Shown: positions 1 through 13,690 of the stretch, one piece after another
How the letters are laid out: each line of letters begins with the position of its first letter
Numbering within the stretch: position 1 is the stretch's first letter
NCBI GenBank assembly: GCA_963573385.1
Contig: CAUYLG010041475.1
Location: 140,661-204,660 of the forward strand
Origin: Cacajao melanocephalus
Lineage: Eukaryota > Chordata > Mammalia > Primates > Pitheciidae
Direction: 5' to 3'
Length of the DNA: 64,000 nt
Position numbers and translations under genes: made by a program
The notes under the pieces: generated by a model
Told to the model about the DNA's origin: nothing
The model's database searches: none
Seen by the model: only the letters and a program-made list of their open reading frames with translations

Positions 1-569
1 AGGAGAAATGTTTCCCTCTGAGAATGGCCCAGGGCTCCATAATGGAATCTGTCTGGTACTCAGTACTGTAAAGACTGCCTTGAGATGAGGCAGCCCAGTT
101 GTCAGGGAGATGGGGGTAGGTGGACATAAGGTATCTGTTCTTGTATTGGTAGAAGGGGAAGGTAAAAAAGACATAAACCTAAACCTGCTGCTCACTTAGG
201 TGTATTCCCCACAAGCAAACAGCAACACTGAACAACAGCTGAAAAAAATGGTGACTGATACAGATGAAACACTGAAAATGACTCTCTGGGGATCTTTTCA
301 CCCCCACTGCCTTTGATTAATGGTTTATTGTCATAAAGCCCTTATGGGTCATTGGCAGAGCCAGGTCAGAGCATTCAAAGTGCTGGAGCCGTGTATGTCT
401 GCCTCTCTTGCTTTTCCTTTCTCACCCTGTTATTTTGTATTCATTCTTATTTTATATAGGAGAAGAGAAGAAAGATGGCTAGAGATGATTATTGCCCAAT
501 TTTATCTTTCGTGGTTAGGGAAATACCAGTTCACAAGCTAAAGCAGTGGACTGTCAAGAACAGCAAGGT

Positions 570-872
570 GGCCAGGAACAGTAGCTCACACTTGTAATCC
601 CAGCACTTTGGAAGGCTGAGATGGGAGGATCACTTGAGGCCAGGTGTTTGAGACCAGCCTGGACAACATAGTGAGACCCCATCTCTACAAAAAAAATAGT
701 CAAGTGTGCTGGCACACACCTGGGTTCCAGCTTCTCAGGAAGCTGAGGTAGGAGGATCACTTGAGTCCAGGAGCTCAAGTCTGCAATGAACTATGATTAT
801 ACCACTGTGTTCCAGTGCATTCCAGCCTGGGTGACAGAGTGGGAACCTATCCCTTTAAAAAAAAAAAAAAAA
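570..872 (+). mobile_element. Alu (old, AluJ-like)
   Basis: Starts GGCCAGGAACAGTAGCTC, has both monomers and ends in a 16-nt A tract (857-872). Many changes from the Alu consensus suggest an old subfamily. Confidence 0.93.
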
Positions 873-1347
873 CAAGGACTACAGGTGTCTCACATTTGCC
901 CTTACTAGATGGCAAACACCTGGGTCAGAGGCAGAGGAATCTGTTATTCTCTCATGGCACAGCAGCCAGCATGAGCAATAGTATATTTTGCATTGCTTCT
1001 TCCTTACCCCCAAATCCCACAGGGGTGACATAGATCCAGGTTGATGGTTGCATATGTAGTGGGTTGTGCAGGAACCTCGAGTTTAGGGATCCTAAATCTT
1101 TTGTAATCAGCAATAGGTATATCTGTCCTTTGCTGTGGAGGGAGACACTATGACTGTCTTTCAGGGCTGCTCACTGTGCAGATGAAAGATAGCCCTACCT
1201 TGAAAGGTAGTCTAAAACAAAGACCTGTCAGTACTTTGCTTAACCAAGCAAAGACATTCAGTAGCACAAGAAATCCCTGGAGGATTATTCTCCAAATATG
1301 GATTTGTTAACCTTATAAGTAGCTGATAACCTACTTCACCTCCAGGG

Positions 1348-1512
1348 TTTTTTTTGGTTTTTTTTGAAATGGGGTCTTACTGTGTTGCCCAAGCGGGAGT
1401 ACAGTGGCGTGATCTTGGCTCACTACAACCTCCGCTTCCCAGGCTCAAGCCGTTCGCCTACCTCTGCCTTCTAAAGTGCTGGGATTATAGGTGTAAGCCA
1501 CGGTGCCCAGCC
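1348..1512 (-). mobile_element. Alu with large internal deletion
   Basis: T-rich head, then GTTGCCCAAGCGGGAGTACA and the end GTGCCCAGCC. The middle of the element is missing, so only about 165 bp remain. Confidence 0.9.
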
Positions 1513-4349
1513 CCTACTTTCCTTTCTGTCCACAAATTAATATCAGGACTCAGCTGTCTTTCTTACTTCAGAAAACTGCTTGGATTATAGCTGCTTGAAA
1601 GAACCCGATGAACTTGTGTCTAGAGAGACAGCTAATATTGTAGGGTACTGTTATTCCACCTAATGCGTTAGAGAGTTATGTGTTACTTGACGTCATGTAT
1701 TACTCTGAACCTGAAAATGGCCCAGAGACATCTGTTTCTGTGTAGTTTTCCTCCTTTGTCTTGATGTGAAGGGATTACTCTCAGTGGCCCTCATATATAT
1801 AATGCTTTGTTAGTCCTTAGGGAAAGACCTAGTACCTGGTTATATGATGAGCCCACACACTGTTCCCATTAGCAAATGAAAAACCTGACCAAAGGAAAAG
1901 GCTGGAAACTTCAGGAGGCCCAGGTTAAAGGGTTCCAGAAAGTCTGGGGAGAGAATCCACCGGCTAACCCTGCCAACTCAGACTTAACCAAGGAGGTGGT
2001 TATGAGGTCAGGGGTCCTGCATCCTCAGGCATGCCCTTAGAATCATTGATGGCTAATATGGTGGGACCAGTGAGCCCTGGGGCACAGGGACACGTGCTGG
2101 TTGAGGAGTGGACTCTCCTTCCATCTCTCCACCATATTCTGACCTCTTAGGCCCTTCTGTCTCCTCCAGCCACAAGCAGGGTCTAAAAGAACTGTTTCAT
2201 CTGTTTTTTCAGTCCTTGAGGCACCCAGTTACAGGAATTTTCTATTTCTACTGTGTTCAGCTTTTATAGTCTCTTGTGTGACTATCTTTACCAGTTGAAA
2301 CTATTCCTCCTGCCCTTTGGGTGATAGATACTACACTGCTGATGCTGATATTTCCAGTTTCTTAAGTGCTTTCAAGTTTACCTAGCATGTACATGAAGTA
2401 GATTACAGCCTAGTACATATTGGTACTAAAATATTGCATTTCTGTTATGGCCTTTAGAAAAACTATGATTTTATCTCATGTGCATTCAGTCTGCTTCATT
2501 CATCACAGTTTAGGGGTAGTGCTAATATTAACTTAGACATTTGGGAACACCCCAGATTTTAAGTTAAAATACTTGGGTGTCTGAGTGTCTCGGTGGATGC
2601 TTTTTCAGAAAATTGCAATCAGTACCTAGTTTTTTAGTCACTGGAAATATCCTTTCTTTGTTTGATCATTTTTTTGTGGACTTCTGAACTTTCTGATGCT
2701 CATCTCTGTGTAATTAGCACCCAGGAGTATCGTGGAATAAACGGTTGATTCGGTCAGCATTTTGTAGTATCATTATATTGGTCATCAGCCACTTTTGCAT
2801 CCTGTGGTTAGAAGAAAAATCTTGCAAAACTGGTATGGTGAAATACTTCATATGCAGATGAGGTTATAGGTTAGAGAAGGCAGTTCCTCAGGAGGCTCCT
2901 CATTAGAGCTGAATTTCAGTGGGTTGTGGAGGGGACAGAAGGTACTATTAGCCCAAGTCATTTTATAAAATTGACTGTGGTGTTCTCTTTATTTCCATAC
3001 AGAAAAAATATGTCGTTTCATTTGCAGTACCAAACATGAGATATTCTGTTGTGTAGCATTTACTTATTTTCTCTGCCTCTTTTACTGGTAACACCTTGAT
3101 TTACAGTGACTATTAGGATAATTAATATTGACACTTGGAAGATAGCCTGCTTCCCAATGCATGCAGACTTGTCTGTTTTATAAATACTAGCCCAAACTTT
3201 TTCCTTCCCTAGCTGAAAAATGTATCTCCACTCCTTCCAGTCTTTCCAGGGTGTGGGCCTGTGCGTAGAGCTGTGTGACTGTGCCCACACATTGGCATAT
3301 ATTTCAGAGCTACCAAAAAGAAATCAGTTGCTCTTGAAATAACAAAAAGAAATGGTTTTTCTGAGCCATAACATCTGAAGAGCTAGAAACAGTTGTGTTT
3401 GTATGTGTGACGCTAAAGCCAGTGAATTTCATATGAAGGAAGGGGTTGTAAACTAAGAACAGAAAAGCAGTTTTTGTGGATTTCAGATGTCAAACTCTCA
3501 AGCTGTTTAACTCACCCACTCCGCACCTCCACATCCATCCCTGTAATGTGCTTTCATTGTCACTGATTTGTTTCTGCAGGTTTTGATGCCAGAAGACAAA
3601 TAATGAAATAATAGGCATATGTAACCTTAAAACAGTTTTCTACCAGAGTTTTTGATTGAGGTTAAACAGAAGCATCCTGATCATGTTGTCAGTTGGCAGG
3701 CAAAAGGCATCATATTTTAAGATTCACATAGTTTTAGAGCAAGCTCATCTTTTCTGTCTCAATAATAAACGAATTACATGTTTTAAATAGTATAGAGCCG
3801 AGTTCCTGTTTCAGATTAAGCCTCATAATAGCAAGGGTCAGGCACTAACAGACATTTGCTTGATGTTTCTGGCTTGAGGATTCATAACATGGTGCCAGCT
3901 GTTTTAGGGCCTGAGTAGGCCTGCAGGGACAGCCAGGTAATACTGGCTTGACATAGTCTCAGGCTAATTCTCCCTGATCACAGAAGCCTCCAGACGTGCC
4001 ACCAAGAAAAGCCTGAATATGTAGAAGTTCAGTTTATGGCTATAATAATATTTGGGCATTCCCGAAAATAGTGAACCCAGTTCAGCTTAGGACATGACAG
4101 TAGTGTCTCTTTGGGGCCTGAGAAAAAGTGTCATTTCTAAAAAATCAGTTTCAGCAGATGAGCAGATCTGGCTCCAACAAGGCTTGCTTCTCATGCTTAT
4201 CATTTTTCCACCTTTTCCATTCCTTTCATTAACCTAGAGACCATGTGCTGTTGAGTCACATAGATTTTGTAGTCTTTAAAGCTTCGCATTCTTGGTCACT
4301 TGTTAGTGGTGCCTGCCTCCTTGGGCAGTTTGGTGACTTCAGAAGGAAA

Positions 4350-4530
4350 TACACAGTGCAGTGGTGAGAGCTTCACATTTGAAGTTAGCCTCAGGCTTGA
4401 TTTCTAGCACCACCACCTACTAGATAAGTTGCTTAACCTTTCTGCACCTCAGTTTCCTCCTGACAGGCTTGTGAAAATAAAATGAGATCCAATTTGTCAA
4501 GCACTGAGCATTGGCCCTGGTAGGCACCAC
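4350..4530 (+). mobile_element. MIR fragment
   Basis: Shows the MIR core pattern: CACCACCTACTAGATAAGTT, then CCTCAGTTTCCTCCTG, then an AAAATGAGAT block. Confidence 0.75.
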
Positions 4531-5284
4531 ATACATGAATTTGCTTCAGACTGCAGGTGAAGTAGACTTGATTTCGGATTTCTCTCGTTACCTCGGTGCT
4601 TGCGTGGAGGAGACTTTAGAACCGGAATGTGTTATCTGTGGTTTTGAGTGTGCCTCTCAGGACTCTGAGTCAACTGAATTACCGAGTAATGGGGGCCCCA
4701 TGGCATCCCATAACAGGTGGAGAGCCGGCTCTTCACCCTGGATGGACTTCAAGCACCTGCTAAGGCCTTGGTCCACCAAGTAGCACACATCCTATCAGTT
4801 TGCTCTTCTTTCCATCTCTTATTCTAGAGACCCTAAAGCCTACTTGTCAGTATATATTTTCAGGTTTTTGGAAATTGGGTTGTATAATTGAAGTTAATAC
4901 CTACGATGAGACTTGTCAACCTGGAAACAACCTAGATGTTACTTCACATTTTACAATGGAAGCTTACTTTCATCTTCATTCATGTAGGACATTCATTGGT
5001 CTCATGTTTTATCACATCTCATGTTAAAGTATAATTCAGGTCTATTTCGTGGCTCCTGCCTCCTTCCCACTAATTCAGTGCTTAAACAAATACTATTTTT
5101 TGAGCACCTACTATGTACGATGCCCTCTGCCAGGTGCTAAAGCTATAACAAGACATGGTATCTGGTTTAAAGAGCCACACACACCCTGCGTTTTCTCTTT
5201 GCTCTTAGTGTGGTGATCCAGACATTGGTACCAGTGCTCTCTTTCTGGGTGGTGTTTTACACCTCAAGGCCAGGTGATCTGAGT

Positions 5285-5405
5285 CTGACTCTGCTCTGTT
5301 GACACTTTCGAGCTGATTGGATTCAGGTGTGGCCCTGTGCCTCTTTGGTCCTCAGTGTCTGTGACTATGAAGTTGGGTCTGCCTGTTTCATAGCATGAGG
5401 GTTTC
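5285..5405 (+). mobile_element. Degenerate MIR fragment
   Basis: Order of CTGACTCTGCTCTG, GTGGCCCTGTGCCTC and TCCTCAGTGTCTGTGA resembles MIR, with many changes. Confidence 0.4.
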
Positions 5406-7274
5406 CTGGCCCTCTCTATGTTCTCCAGCTATCACTATTTTTGTTGAGCTTCCTGCCCTGGTTGCTTGTCAGATGTCATGAAAGTTATGCTAAACTCTTG
5501 GATGTGCTCCCTATGCCCTTTTATTCGATTTCCACACACAGTAAGTTTTCAAACTGGAAAAAGATGTGGCCTTATTTTGTTTAATCTAAATGAATAGTAA
5601 TAAAACTATATCTGTTCCACTTCATGGCTTTTATAACTTCATGGCTGTTAACTCTTTGAGGCAACCATTTTGTGTGGCTAATTTGAGCATGGTCTTAAAA
5701 GAGAATTTCAGTAGCATGTGTTTGCTGAGCACCTTGTGGGAAGGGGAAACGGATTCAATAACATCACAGGAGAAGCTTGGAGAAAGAGAACAGGGGCATC
5801 CAAATGCTGCAGCTTTTAACCTACTTTCTGGGACTGTCATTCCACTGACCTCACACCTTTAGGTGCTTTTCCTCAGTCTGTGGGGAGAGGGACCGGGGGC
5901 TGGAAATAGGAGAGTTTGTGGGAAGGGGCAGGATGCTGCAGGGAGTGGGTGTGGGCAGAGGTTGCAAGACTGCCAGGGTTCTCTGTGTGCCGGAAGTGCA
6001 GGTTTGGCTGTGAGGAATGGAATGTTCCCTCTTGCCCTCCAAGAGCAGAAACAGCTGTGAAAGAGCTTGAAAAGAAGATTACAAAAAGAAAAATAAATAA
6101 ATAAAAAATGAATATGAAAATAAAATCCACCCTAGAAAACCCAGCAGTACTGTGTGCAGAGTATAGTGGTAGTCATCTTTTTCGTGGTATTTAAGAGAAC
6201 TTTCTTCTTATCTAGGATTTCTTTTTCAGCTGGGTGCAGGATAAATTGTGTACCCAGCCCTTCCTCCCCTTGGAAAAGCCTCGTATGTCTCATTTTGTTT
6301 GGATAGAAAATCGATTCACTATTCTGATCACCAGATGATGATTATTTTATTCTTTCTTATGAGGGACCAGAACCTGTCACTTGCTTGCTGCTTGAAAACT
6401 TAAAACAAATGTTAGTTTCCAAAGGCCATCTCTGTGGGTAGAGGATTATTGTCAGCAATTTAACGGGAAATCTTGTTTCTAACTGGAAACTTAATTATTC
6501 AGCCAAGTTCCCAACAATATTTACTTTAGAACATAGTCTTTTTTTTTTTTTTAAGTCTCTTCATGGTGTAAACTTTTAAGTTTTAGACAAGAGTAGAGTG
6601 GAGCTAATTTACATATCAGGTTGTTTGTACAGTCTTTTACATGAAAGTTTATGTTTTCTTCTCAATCTGAAAGATTTGGCTTTGGCCATTATAGCTGGTA
6701 TTATGTAGGAAATAATAACTATGTGATCTCAGATGTGTTTTTATGCTGTCATACTGTCTATACCTGCTTTTGAACAACATCTTAGTCCCAAAGTAGATCA
6801 AATCTAGAAGAGAGTAGGCAGCTAACAACTAGATTCTAGCAATATCTAAGAAAATTATAGAGATCATTTAGTGTTCCATTCCTTCCTTCTTCAGCTATAT
6901 CAATTCCTAGTTTTGTGAAAGTCCACATGCCTTCTTTCTGTCCATGCCTATGCATGCTGGGTGGAGAAGCATCACAGAGCAGAATGAGGTGACTGTCCCC
7001 AAGGCAGGGTAAGGTCAAGGATCTTCCCCTCACCTCATAATTTTCAAAAGAAAAGCAGATCTGGACCTCAGTTACCTTAAAAAAAAAATTGCCTTAGCTC
7101 TTATTCTGCACATAAAATCACAGCTTTAATCTCTCATCCCAGTTCTCACCCTTATCTACTCAATGGTGGAAACTTGGACTTAAAGGACATTGCTGTGCTA
7201 TGTTACCAGATCTAAGGAGACTGGAATCAGATCCTCAGTCAATGGAAATATAAGGGGGGAAGTCCAGTGTTTCT

Positions 7275-7440
7275 TGGCCCTAATTACAAGTTAGAATAAT
7301 CGGGAGAGCTTTAAAAATGTACCTGTATCCAGGCCTTACCCCAACTATTGAATCAAAATCTCTGAGAGTGGGATGTGAGTGTTTAAAGTCTCCCCAGGTA
7401 ATTCTAATAGGCAGGCAGGGTGAAGAACGACTACTGAAGG
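7275..7440 (+). mobile_element. MER5-like hAT element remnant
   Basis: GGGAGAGCTTTAAAAATG, CCAGGCCTTACCCC and TTGAATCAAAATCTCTGAG follow the order of the MER5 family. Orientation is assigned by that order. Confidence 0.6.
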
Positions 7441-7699
7441 GAAGTTGAGGGCCTCTTCCAGAGAATTGCCTTTGAAAGAGCCTGTCATTATACACCGAAG
7501 GCGCCCACCTGGGCCTGCTCCTGAAGCTATCTGTTTGCGGTACTCTCCTGAGGCACACAGACCTCTGGGTCTCCCCATGACTCGTGGTTCCATTGGGCTG
7601 TTCACACAACCTTTGTCATCTGTGGTTCAGCAGATGGGTGTGTTAGAATTCAGACATTTGGCAACCTCATTTTAAATAGTCAGTGCCCACAAGTGAAGC

Positions 7700-8122
7700 A
7701 GTGAGACCCACTTGAAATGCTGGTCCTGTACACAGAGTGGGTGAGCACTATATTTGAAAGACAGTCCTTTCCAGTTCTTTTCCTTGAAATTCCTTGTAAG
7801 GACCAGGAGATGCCTGCAGTCTGCCTGGTGGGAAGTAGTGGGTCTGGCTTTGGAGTTAACCATACCTCATTTTGCTGCTGTCTAGACAGTCCTCCTCCCA
7901 CCACACCCCACCTCAAAAAAGAGAGAGCGAGGAGGGGGGGTTATCTTTAAAGAAAAAAAAAAGCAGGGGCTTTTAAGAGTTAAATTACAGAACTCCGTTT
8001 TTATTTTTAAAGTGAGCAGACTTCTTATTGCTGTTGCTGAGAAAGATAAATTGATACCACATGTTGCTTCCAGACAAAAACCTCTCTGTGTTCAAGGGGA
8101 AGCACATGCAGCTGGTGTCTGG
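7700..8122 (+). promoter_or_regulatory. FOXO3: Candidate internal promoter and first exon of the short FOXO3 isoform
   Basis: A primate-specific, muscle-enriched transcript (FOXO3A-Short) has been described that starts in this intron and carries a longevity SNP, rs9400239, in its 5' UTR. I recall the SNP as roughly 7 kb 5' of the coding exon, which would be near 7.9 kb here. The sequence shows a near-ideal donor, TCTGG then GTGAGT at 8123, a CAGCTG E-box at 8110-8115, and an AT-rich stretch near 8000-8010 that resembles a MEF2 or TATA element. Boundaries and the SNP base cannot be fixed by reading. Confidence 0.4.
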
Positions 8123-8369
8123 GTGAGTGGACAGTCTCCACAAGGTAAACATGGTTTGGAAGGGCTGAAGCGGACATAGGGCACAGCATTTAAGAAATTA
8201 CCAGTTACTTCTGACTGGCACAGCACCTTTGAAATACTTTTTAAAAGTTTGAAATCCTTTCCTGGAAGGGGCCGCCCTGGAACCTTTTGGCTTAAAGTAT
8301 ACGATGCTCGGAAAACAGTAAGTTAACATTTATGATGTCACTGCTTCCGTGTGGGATCTAACAGTTGTT

Positions 8370-8600
8370 GGGAGCTGCTTTTGTGCTTGGCACTTCACTG
8401 AGTAGTTTGCATGCAGAGCTTTATTTAATCTTCTCAAAGATCCAAGAGATAGTCAAAGAATGTTTTTATCCCCATTTTACCAAAGGGGCAACCTAGGTTA
8501 AGTAGCTGGCCCAAGGTCGCAGGCAAGTGCCAGAGCCAGCACTCCAACACGGTCCTGGCTGAAATCAAAGCCTGTGATCTTTTTCAGCATCACGCTACCT
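8370..8600 (-). mobile_element. MIR, antisense
   Basis: TTATCCCCATTTTACCAAAG, GGTTAAGTAGCTGGCCCAAG and CAGAGCCAGCACTCCAACAC are the reverse complement of the MIR core. Confidence 0.8.
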
Positions 8601-9788
8601 TTCTCCACTGGCCACCTTACACTGCATGTGGGAATTAACTGCTTTGTAAATTATTGGTGGAATACTTCTCATTTCAGGAAGCTTCTCTCTGACAGTCTAA
8701 TCTGTTTGGGGTCCATCTGTCTTCACAACCAGTTGGCATGTATGTAGAGACCATGGATACTTTAGCATTAGCAATAATTGTATCTTGCAATGGAAAATGG
8801 TCTTCATTATAACAAGAAAAATAATTGCCAGATTCTGCTAGTTGCAGTCATCTTTATGCTGATTTCTTCAAGGTGGACCAAGCAAAGGAATCTCTAGGCA
8901 GCAGGACTGTGAAATGTGAATTCCATCATGCTGCCTTCTTCACATACCTATTGCACCTGCCTCCTGGAAGGGTTATGCCACTGATTGCCAGTTCTGTAAC
9001 TGATTAACTACACCTAATGGGTTTCTACCCCAGTACAGGGCTTGCTTCAGTGTAAGTAGTTTTGTAAAAGAGAAGATGGACATTCTTAGCACTGCTGTCT
9101 CTTTAGGCATGTTGTGATAGAGTTGTTTTAAGGGTTCTTTAAATCTTTAGGCCCACATTGGGGGCAAGCTGCTATATTTGTTCCTGAAGCTACAGTTTTT
9201 TCCTAGAGAGGTTTCTTTCTTGTAATTTCTTCAAAATTTCAATTTTTAAGTACTGGATTTAAATCACATGATTTGGGGTTGGGGTGGGGGTTGCAGTAGC
9301 TTCTTAGCCTCTTTAGTGAGTAACTGTGACAATGGCCTGAGCTCTAGCTGTAGGTGTCTTAGTTATTATGTACCTTACTATCTTAGCCTAAGGAAGGCAC
9401 ATCCCTAGTTCTTCAGCCAGTTACTACTGGCCTACCTCAAAGGGTATAGCAAAATGTGTAGTTAGATGTGATTAGAAAAATCATTCTCATTCTGTGAAAC
9501 CATTCCTTTTTTATCTTCAGCTCCCAACCCCAAAACTAATGTAAAATCTTAGAAATTTAGACTATTTGGTAAGGTGATATATGAGTTAGTGAAAAACCAT
9601 AGAATATTTGTAATGATAGTTTTCCTGGGATTGAGGTGGCAGGAGGGACATTTGAAATCTTACAGAAATCGCATCACCGTTAGTTTTTGATATGAGGGAA
9701 GAAGTCAGAAACATTGGAGTTTTGATATTTTATCTGGTAATCTGTTTACCTTTCCTGCTTTACCAACATTTAAGTAGAGAAGTTAGTA

Positions 9789-10021
9789 CAGTTGAGCCTT
9801 GGACAACGCAGGTTTGAATTGCACAGGGCTGCCTATGCAGAGCCCTTTTTCAACCAAACAAAGCATTCCTGGGATGTGAAACCCACATGTGGGGCTGAGG
9901 GAGTTGGCTCTTACACACAAGTTTCTTCTGCAGCTGACTGTGGAGTAGAGTATGCACAGGTTTAGTTACATGCAGATGGTCCTGGAACCATTCCCTGCGT
10001 ATACCAAGGGATAACTATAAT
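9789..10021 (+). mobile_element. MER2/Tigger2-like DNA transposon fragment
   Basis: Begins with CAGTTGAGCCTTGGACAACG, close to the terminal inverted repeat of the MER2/Tigger2 group, followed by GGTTTGAATTGCACAGGGCT. Only the 5' end and part of the body are present. Confidence 0.65.
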
Positions 10022-10459
10022 TAAAATCATGACTTGTGAGGAAAGCAGTACAATGCATTTCCAGCATCTGACTTTGAGGGGTGACTGGGCATTTGAACTA
10101 GAAATGGACAGATGAACCATATTTATTGGCCTTTGTCCATGCCCTATCTTCAGATTATGGATTTTGTCAATGGAAGGCTGGCCATCCTGTATGAATAGAA
10201 GGCTGCTGAGACTGGGGACTATGAGGATGATGGTGGCACAGTTTTTATGTGTTGACTTAGTAATGTAACTGGAAAAACCTGTCTGAACTTTCTGTAGGTA
10301 ATGGGCTCCAGGGAATGCATTCTGTCACTAAGAAACCTCTAAACTGAGAGTCAAGCAAAGATTGGCCATTGAAGCTAACCATCTATTTAATAAGTTGGGC
10401 TTTGTTTCAGAATCTAAGTGTAGTTAATATTGGGACGTTTATTTGATGGTTTTTCGGTG

Positions 10460-10678
<219 letters not shown>

Positions 10679-10830
10679 AACATTGGTTTGTATGATAACC
10701 ACGGTTCTCTTTGGAATGAATGCATCATGGCCACTTTACTAAAGAAAAACAAGTTGAGTGTTATAGAATAAGCTCATACTTATGAGGTTTGCTCTTCTGA
10801 AAGACTTTTTGTTGTTGTTGTTTTTTGGGT

Positions 10831-11125
10831 GCTTTTTTTCTTTAAGACAGGTTCTTGCTCTGTCACTGAGGCTGGAGTGCAGTGGTGCAATCACAGCTCG
10901 CTGCAGCCTTAGCCTCCCAGGCACAAGTGATCCTCCTACCTCAGCCTCCCCAGTAGCTGTGACTACGGGTACATGCCACCACACCTGGCTAATTTTTGTG
11001 TTTTTTGTAGAGACAGGGTCTTGCCATGTTGCCCAGGCGGGTCTTGAACTCCTGAGCTCAAGTGATCTGTCTGCCTCAGCCTCCCAAAGTGCTGGAATTA
11101 TAGGCATCAGGCACTGTGCCTGGCT
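10831..11125 (-). mobile_element. Alu, near full length
   Basis: Head TTTTTTTCTTTAAGACAG preceded by (GTT)n-rich sequence from 10811. Both monomers are present, ending GTGCCTGGCT. It is the nearest near-full-length antisense Alu upstream of the FOXO3 coding exon. Confidence 0.95.
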
Positions 11126-11339
11126 CAGACTTTGTTTTTAAAAACCTTAAAATTTTTAAGGAAGGACCCACCAAATACCCATAACTATTTCATAAACAAA
11201 TTACAGTAACAAGATTGTGCTTTTGTATTCCTCTTTTCTTAAATGTTAGATTCTTTACATATCTCTTTAACTGTTAGCCCAAATAGATTAAATGGTGACT
11301 TCTGCATAATTTGGTAAGAGTCCTATGAAGGGTTGTAGA

Positions 11340-11560
11340 AAAAGCAGTGGATTAGAGTTGGGAAACCCAATGTTACTTTTGGATCTTGTAGACACTAGCT
11401 GTGGGACCTTGCGTTAAGTCTTCGTATATAAAATTAGGTTACTGATAAACTAATTCTTGCAGGTTTATTATGAAGATTAGAGACAATGAATCTAAAACCT
11501 CTGGCTCAGTAACTGATAGTGCTATAATCTGGTAGGCTCTCATTTATTCATCCTTGCAAT
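11340..11560 (+). mobile_element. MIR fragment
   Basis: CTAGCTGTGGGACCTTGCG followed by an AAATTAGGTTACTG block and GATTAGAGACAATGAA follows the MIR core order. Confidence 0.65.
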
Positions 11561-12496
11561 TAGAGACCTGGGTGGATGGGCGGGCAGTCGCCATGGTCCT
11601 TCCCCACTCCAACACCCTGTGGTTATGGCCCTGGATGTGGGTGTCCCAACCCCTTACCACATGCCCTTATAGAAGCTTAATATCTGTGTCCAGATTTTAA
11701 CCGTGTATATAGCTTTTACTTTTATAAAGCTATATACATACATTGTTGGAGGTTAGAATTGTAGTCATAGATAGCCATCAGAAAATTTACGTGGTACATT
11801 TTGCAGTTCTATAAAATGTTTCACTCTTTTTCTCAATTGGGTTGGAATTGGTGAAGCTAAAATGCATTTTAAACTACTGTTCCCTAAATGCTTTTTAAAG
11901 GGGGGATAGCTGAATACTTGATTGGTCATTCAAGCTAATTCTGTATATTGGTGTGATCTCCTTCCAGAATCTAACACAGAGGGGGCTGGTCAGAGTGGGA
12001 GTACTTAGGGCAGGTGTCCACGTTTCCACATAGCCTCAGGACCTCCCTAGAAACTCGAGTTTGTTTTTATTTAAGATATCTAGTTACCTGAGTGCTCAAT
12101 TGTAGATTTGCTCATACTTGCTTTCTTTCTGAACCCTGCAGAGTCCATGTTGAGAGCATGCTTCATACCTATTGCATAGAGAAATTGTTTTACTGTTCAA
12201 AGAAGTGTAGTATCTGAACCATTAGTAGAGATGCCATTATTATTTTTAAAAACCATAAAAGTAAAAGGAATCAGGATATATAGTCTCCTGGGCAACATTT
12301 GCTTCATCAGATACTCAGCATGTTGCTTATGTTCTTCTCTCAGATGCAGTTGTAGAAATGCCAACTTATGACCCATGATTGCTAATACTTATTACCCATC
12401 CTGAACTAAGGCCCTTCCTACATGGGAAGCAGAGTATTTTGGGTTATTTATTTATGGTAAAATCCTGCTGACATTCTGTGTTTTAAAAACATTCTG

Positions 12497-12825
<329 letters not shown>

Positions 12826-13189
12826 CTACGTAAATACAGTTGGTGATTGCCAATTTAAACAAATATATAACTTTTAGGATTGTTCATATTTAATATATAG
12901 CATCAGGCAATATCTTTTATCTTTTAATTTGCAAATAAAAACTCATTTGGCCTGCAGGTACTGTGCCGGATAGTAGCATACAGATTCATCAGCTCTTCCC
13001 TTTTACTGCACACGAGGCATTTTACAGATTAGAATGAGCCTGCTGCAGGCCATGAGCTCTGTCCACCATGGACTCTGTTTTATAATAGCAGTAAGAACAC
13101 CCTGACTTCGTAGCGTGACTGGCTTCTGAAGTGTATTATCGTGTGTCATTCTTACGTCATCCCTGTCAGAGATGGTTTGGATATGATTA

Positions 13190-13310
13190 TAGCCATAACG
13201 AAGATGGGGAACTGCAGTTGTTGCAGACAGATTAGATTTGTTCAGGGTCACATGGTTGGTCAGTGGCAGAGATAGGACTGAATCTGGGTCATCACTGTCA
13301 GCTGGGTGTA
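13190..13310 (-). mobile_element. MIR fragment, antisense
   Basis: TTCAGGGTCACATGGTTGGT followed by CAGTGGCAGAGATAGGACTG is the reverse-complement MIR core. Confidence 0.65.
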
Positions 13311-13384
13311 TCTGCCAAGCCAGGAAGAGAATTCTTGCAAGATGGGTGCAGTCATTAGAGTTTTGAGGGTATTTTGCCCTACTT

Positions 13385-13690
13385 TTTAAGTAAATCTTTT
13401 AGGATACTTTTAAAGTTAGAGAAAAGTTGCAGAGATAGTACAGAGTTTCCATATACCCAATATCAAGTTTCCCCTGTGGTTAACATCTTACAGTATGGGA
13501 CATTTGTCACAACTGATGAATCAATATGGATATATTAACTTAAGTTCATACTTTCTTTGGGTTTCTTTCATTTTTACTTTTCTTTTTTTTGTTCCAGGAT
13601 TCCATCCAGGATGTCATATTACCTTTAGGCATCATGTCTCCCTAGGCTCTTCTTGGCTATGACAGTTTTGAAAAGTACTGAATAGGCATT
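13385..13690. mobile_element. Old L1 (L1M-type) fragment
   Basis: AGAAAAGTTGCAGAGATAGT, CAGAGTTTCCATATACCC and CATCATGTCTCCCTAGGCTC are phrases typical of mammalian L1M copies. Orientation was not determined. Confidence 0.6.

Noticed and set aside
10782..11141. 119-codon frame
   Set aside because: It is a translation of an antisense Alu, showing the familiar Alu peptide pattern.
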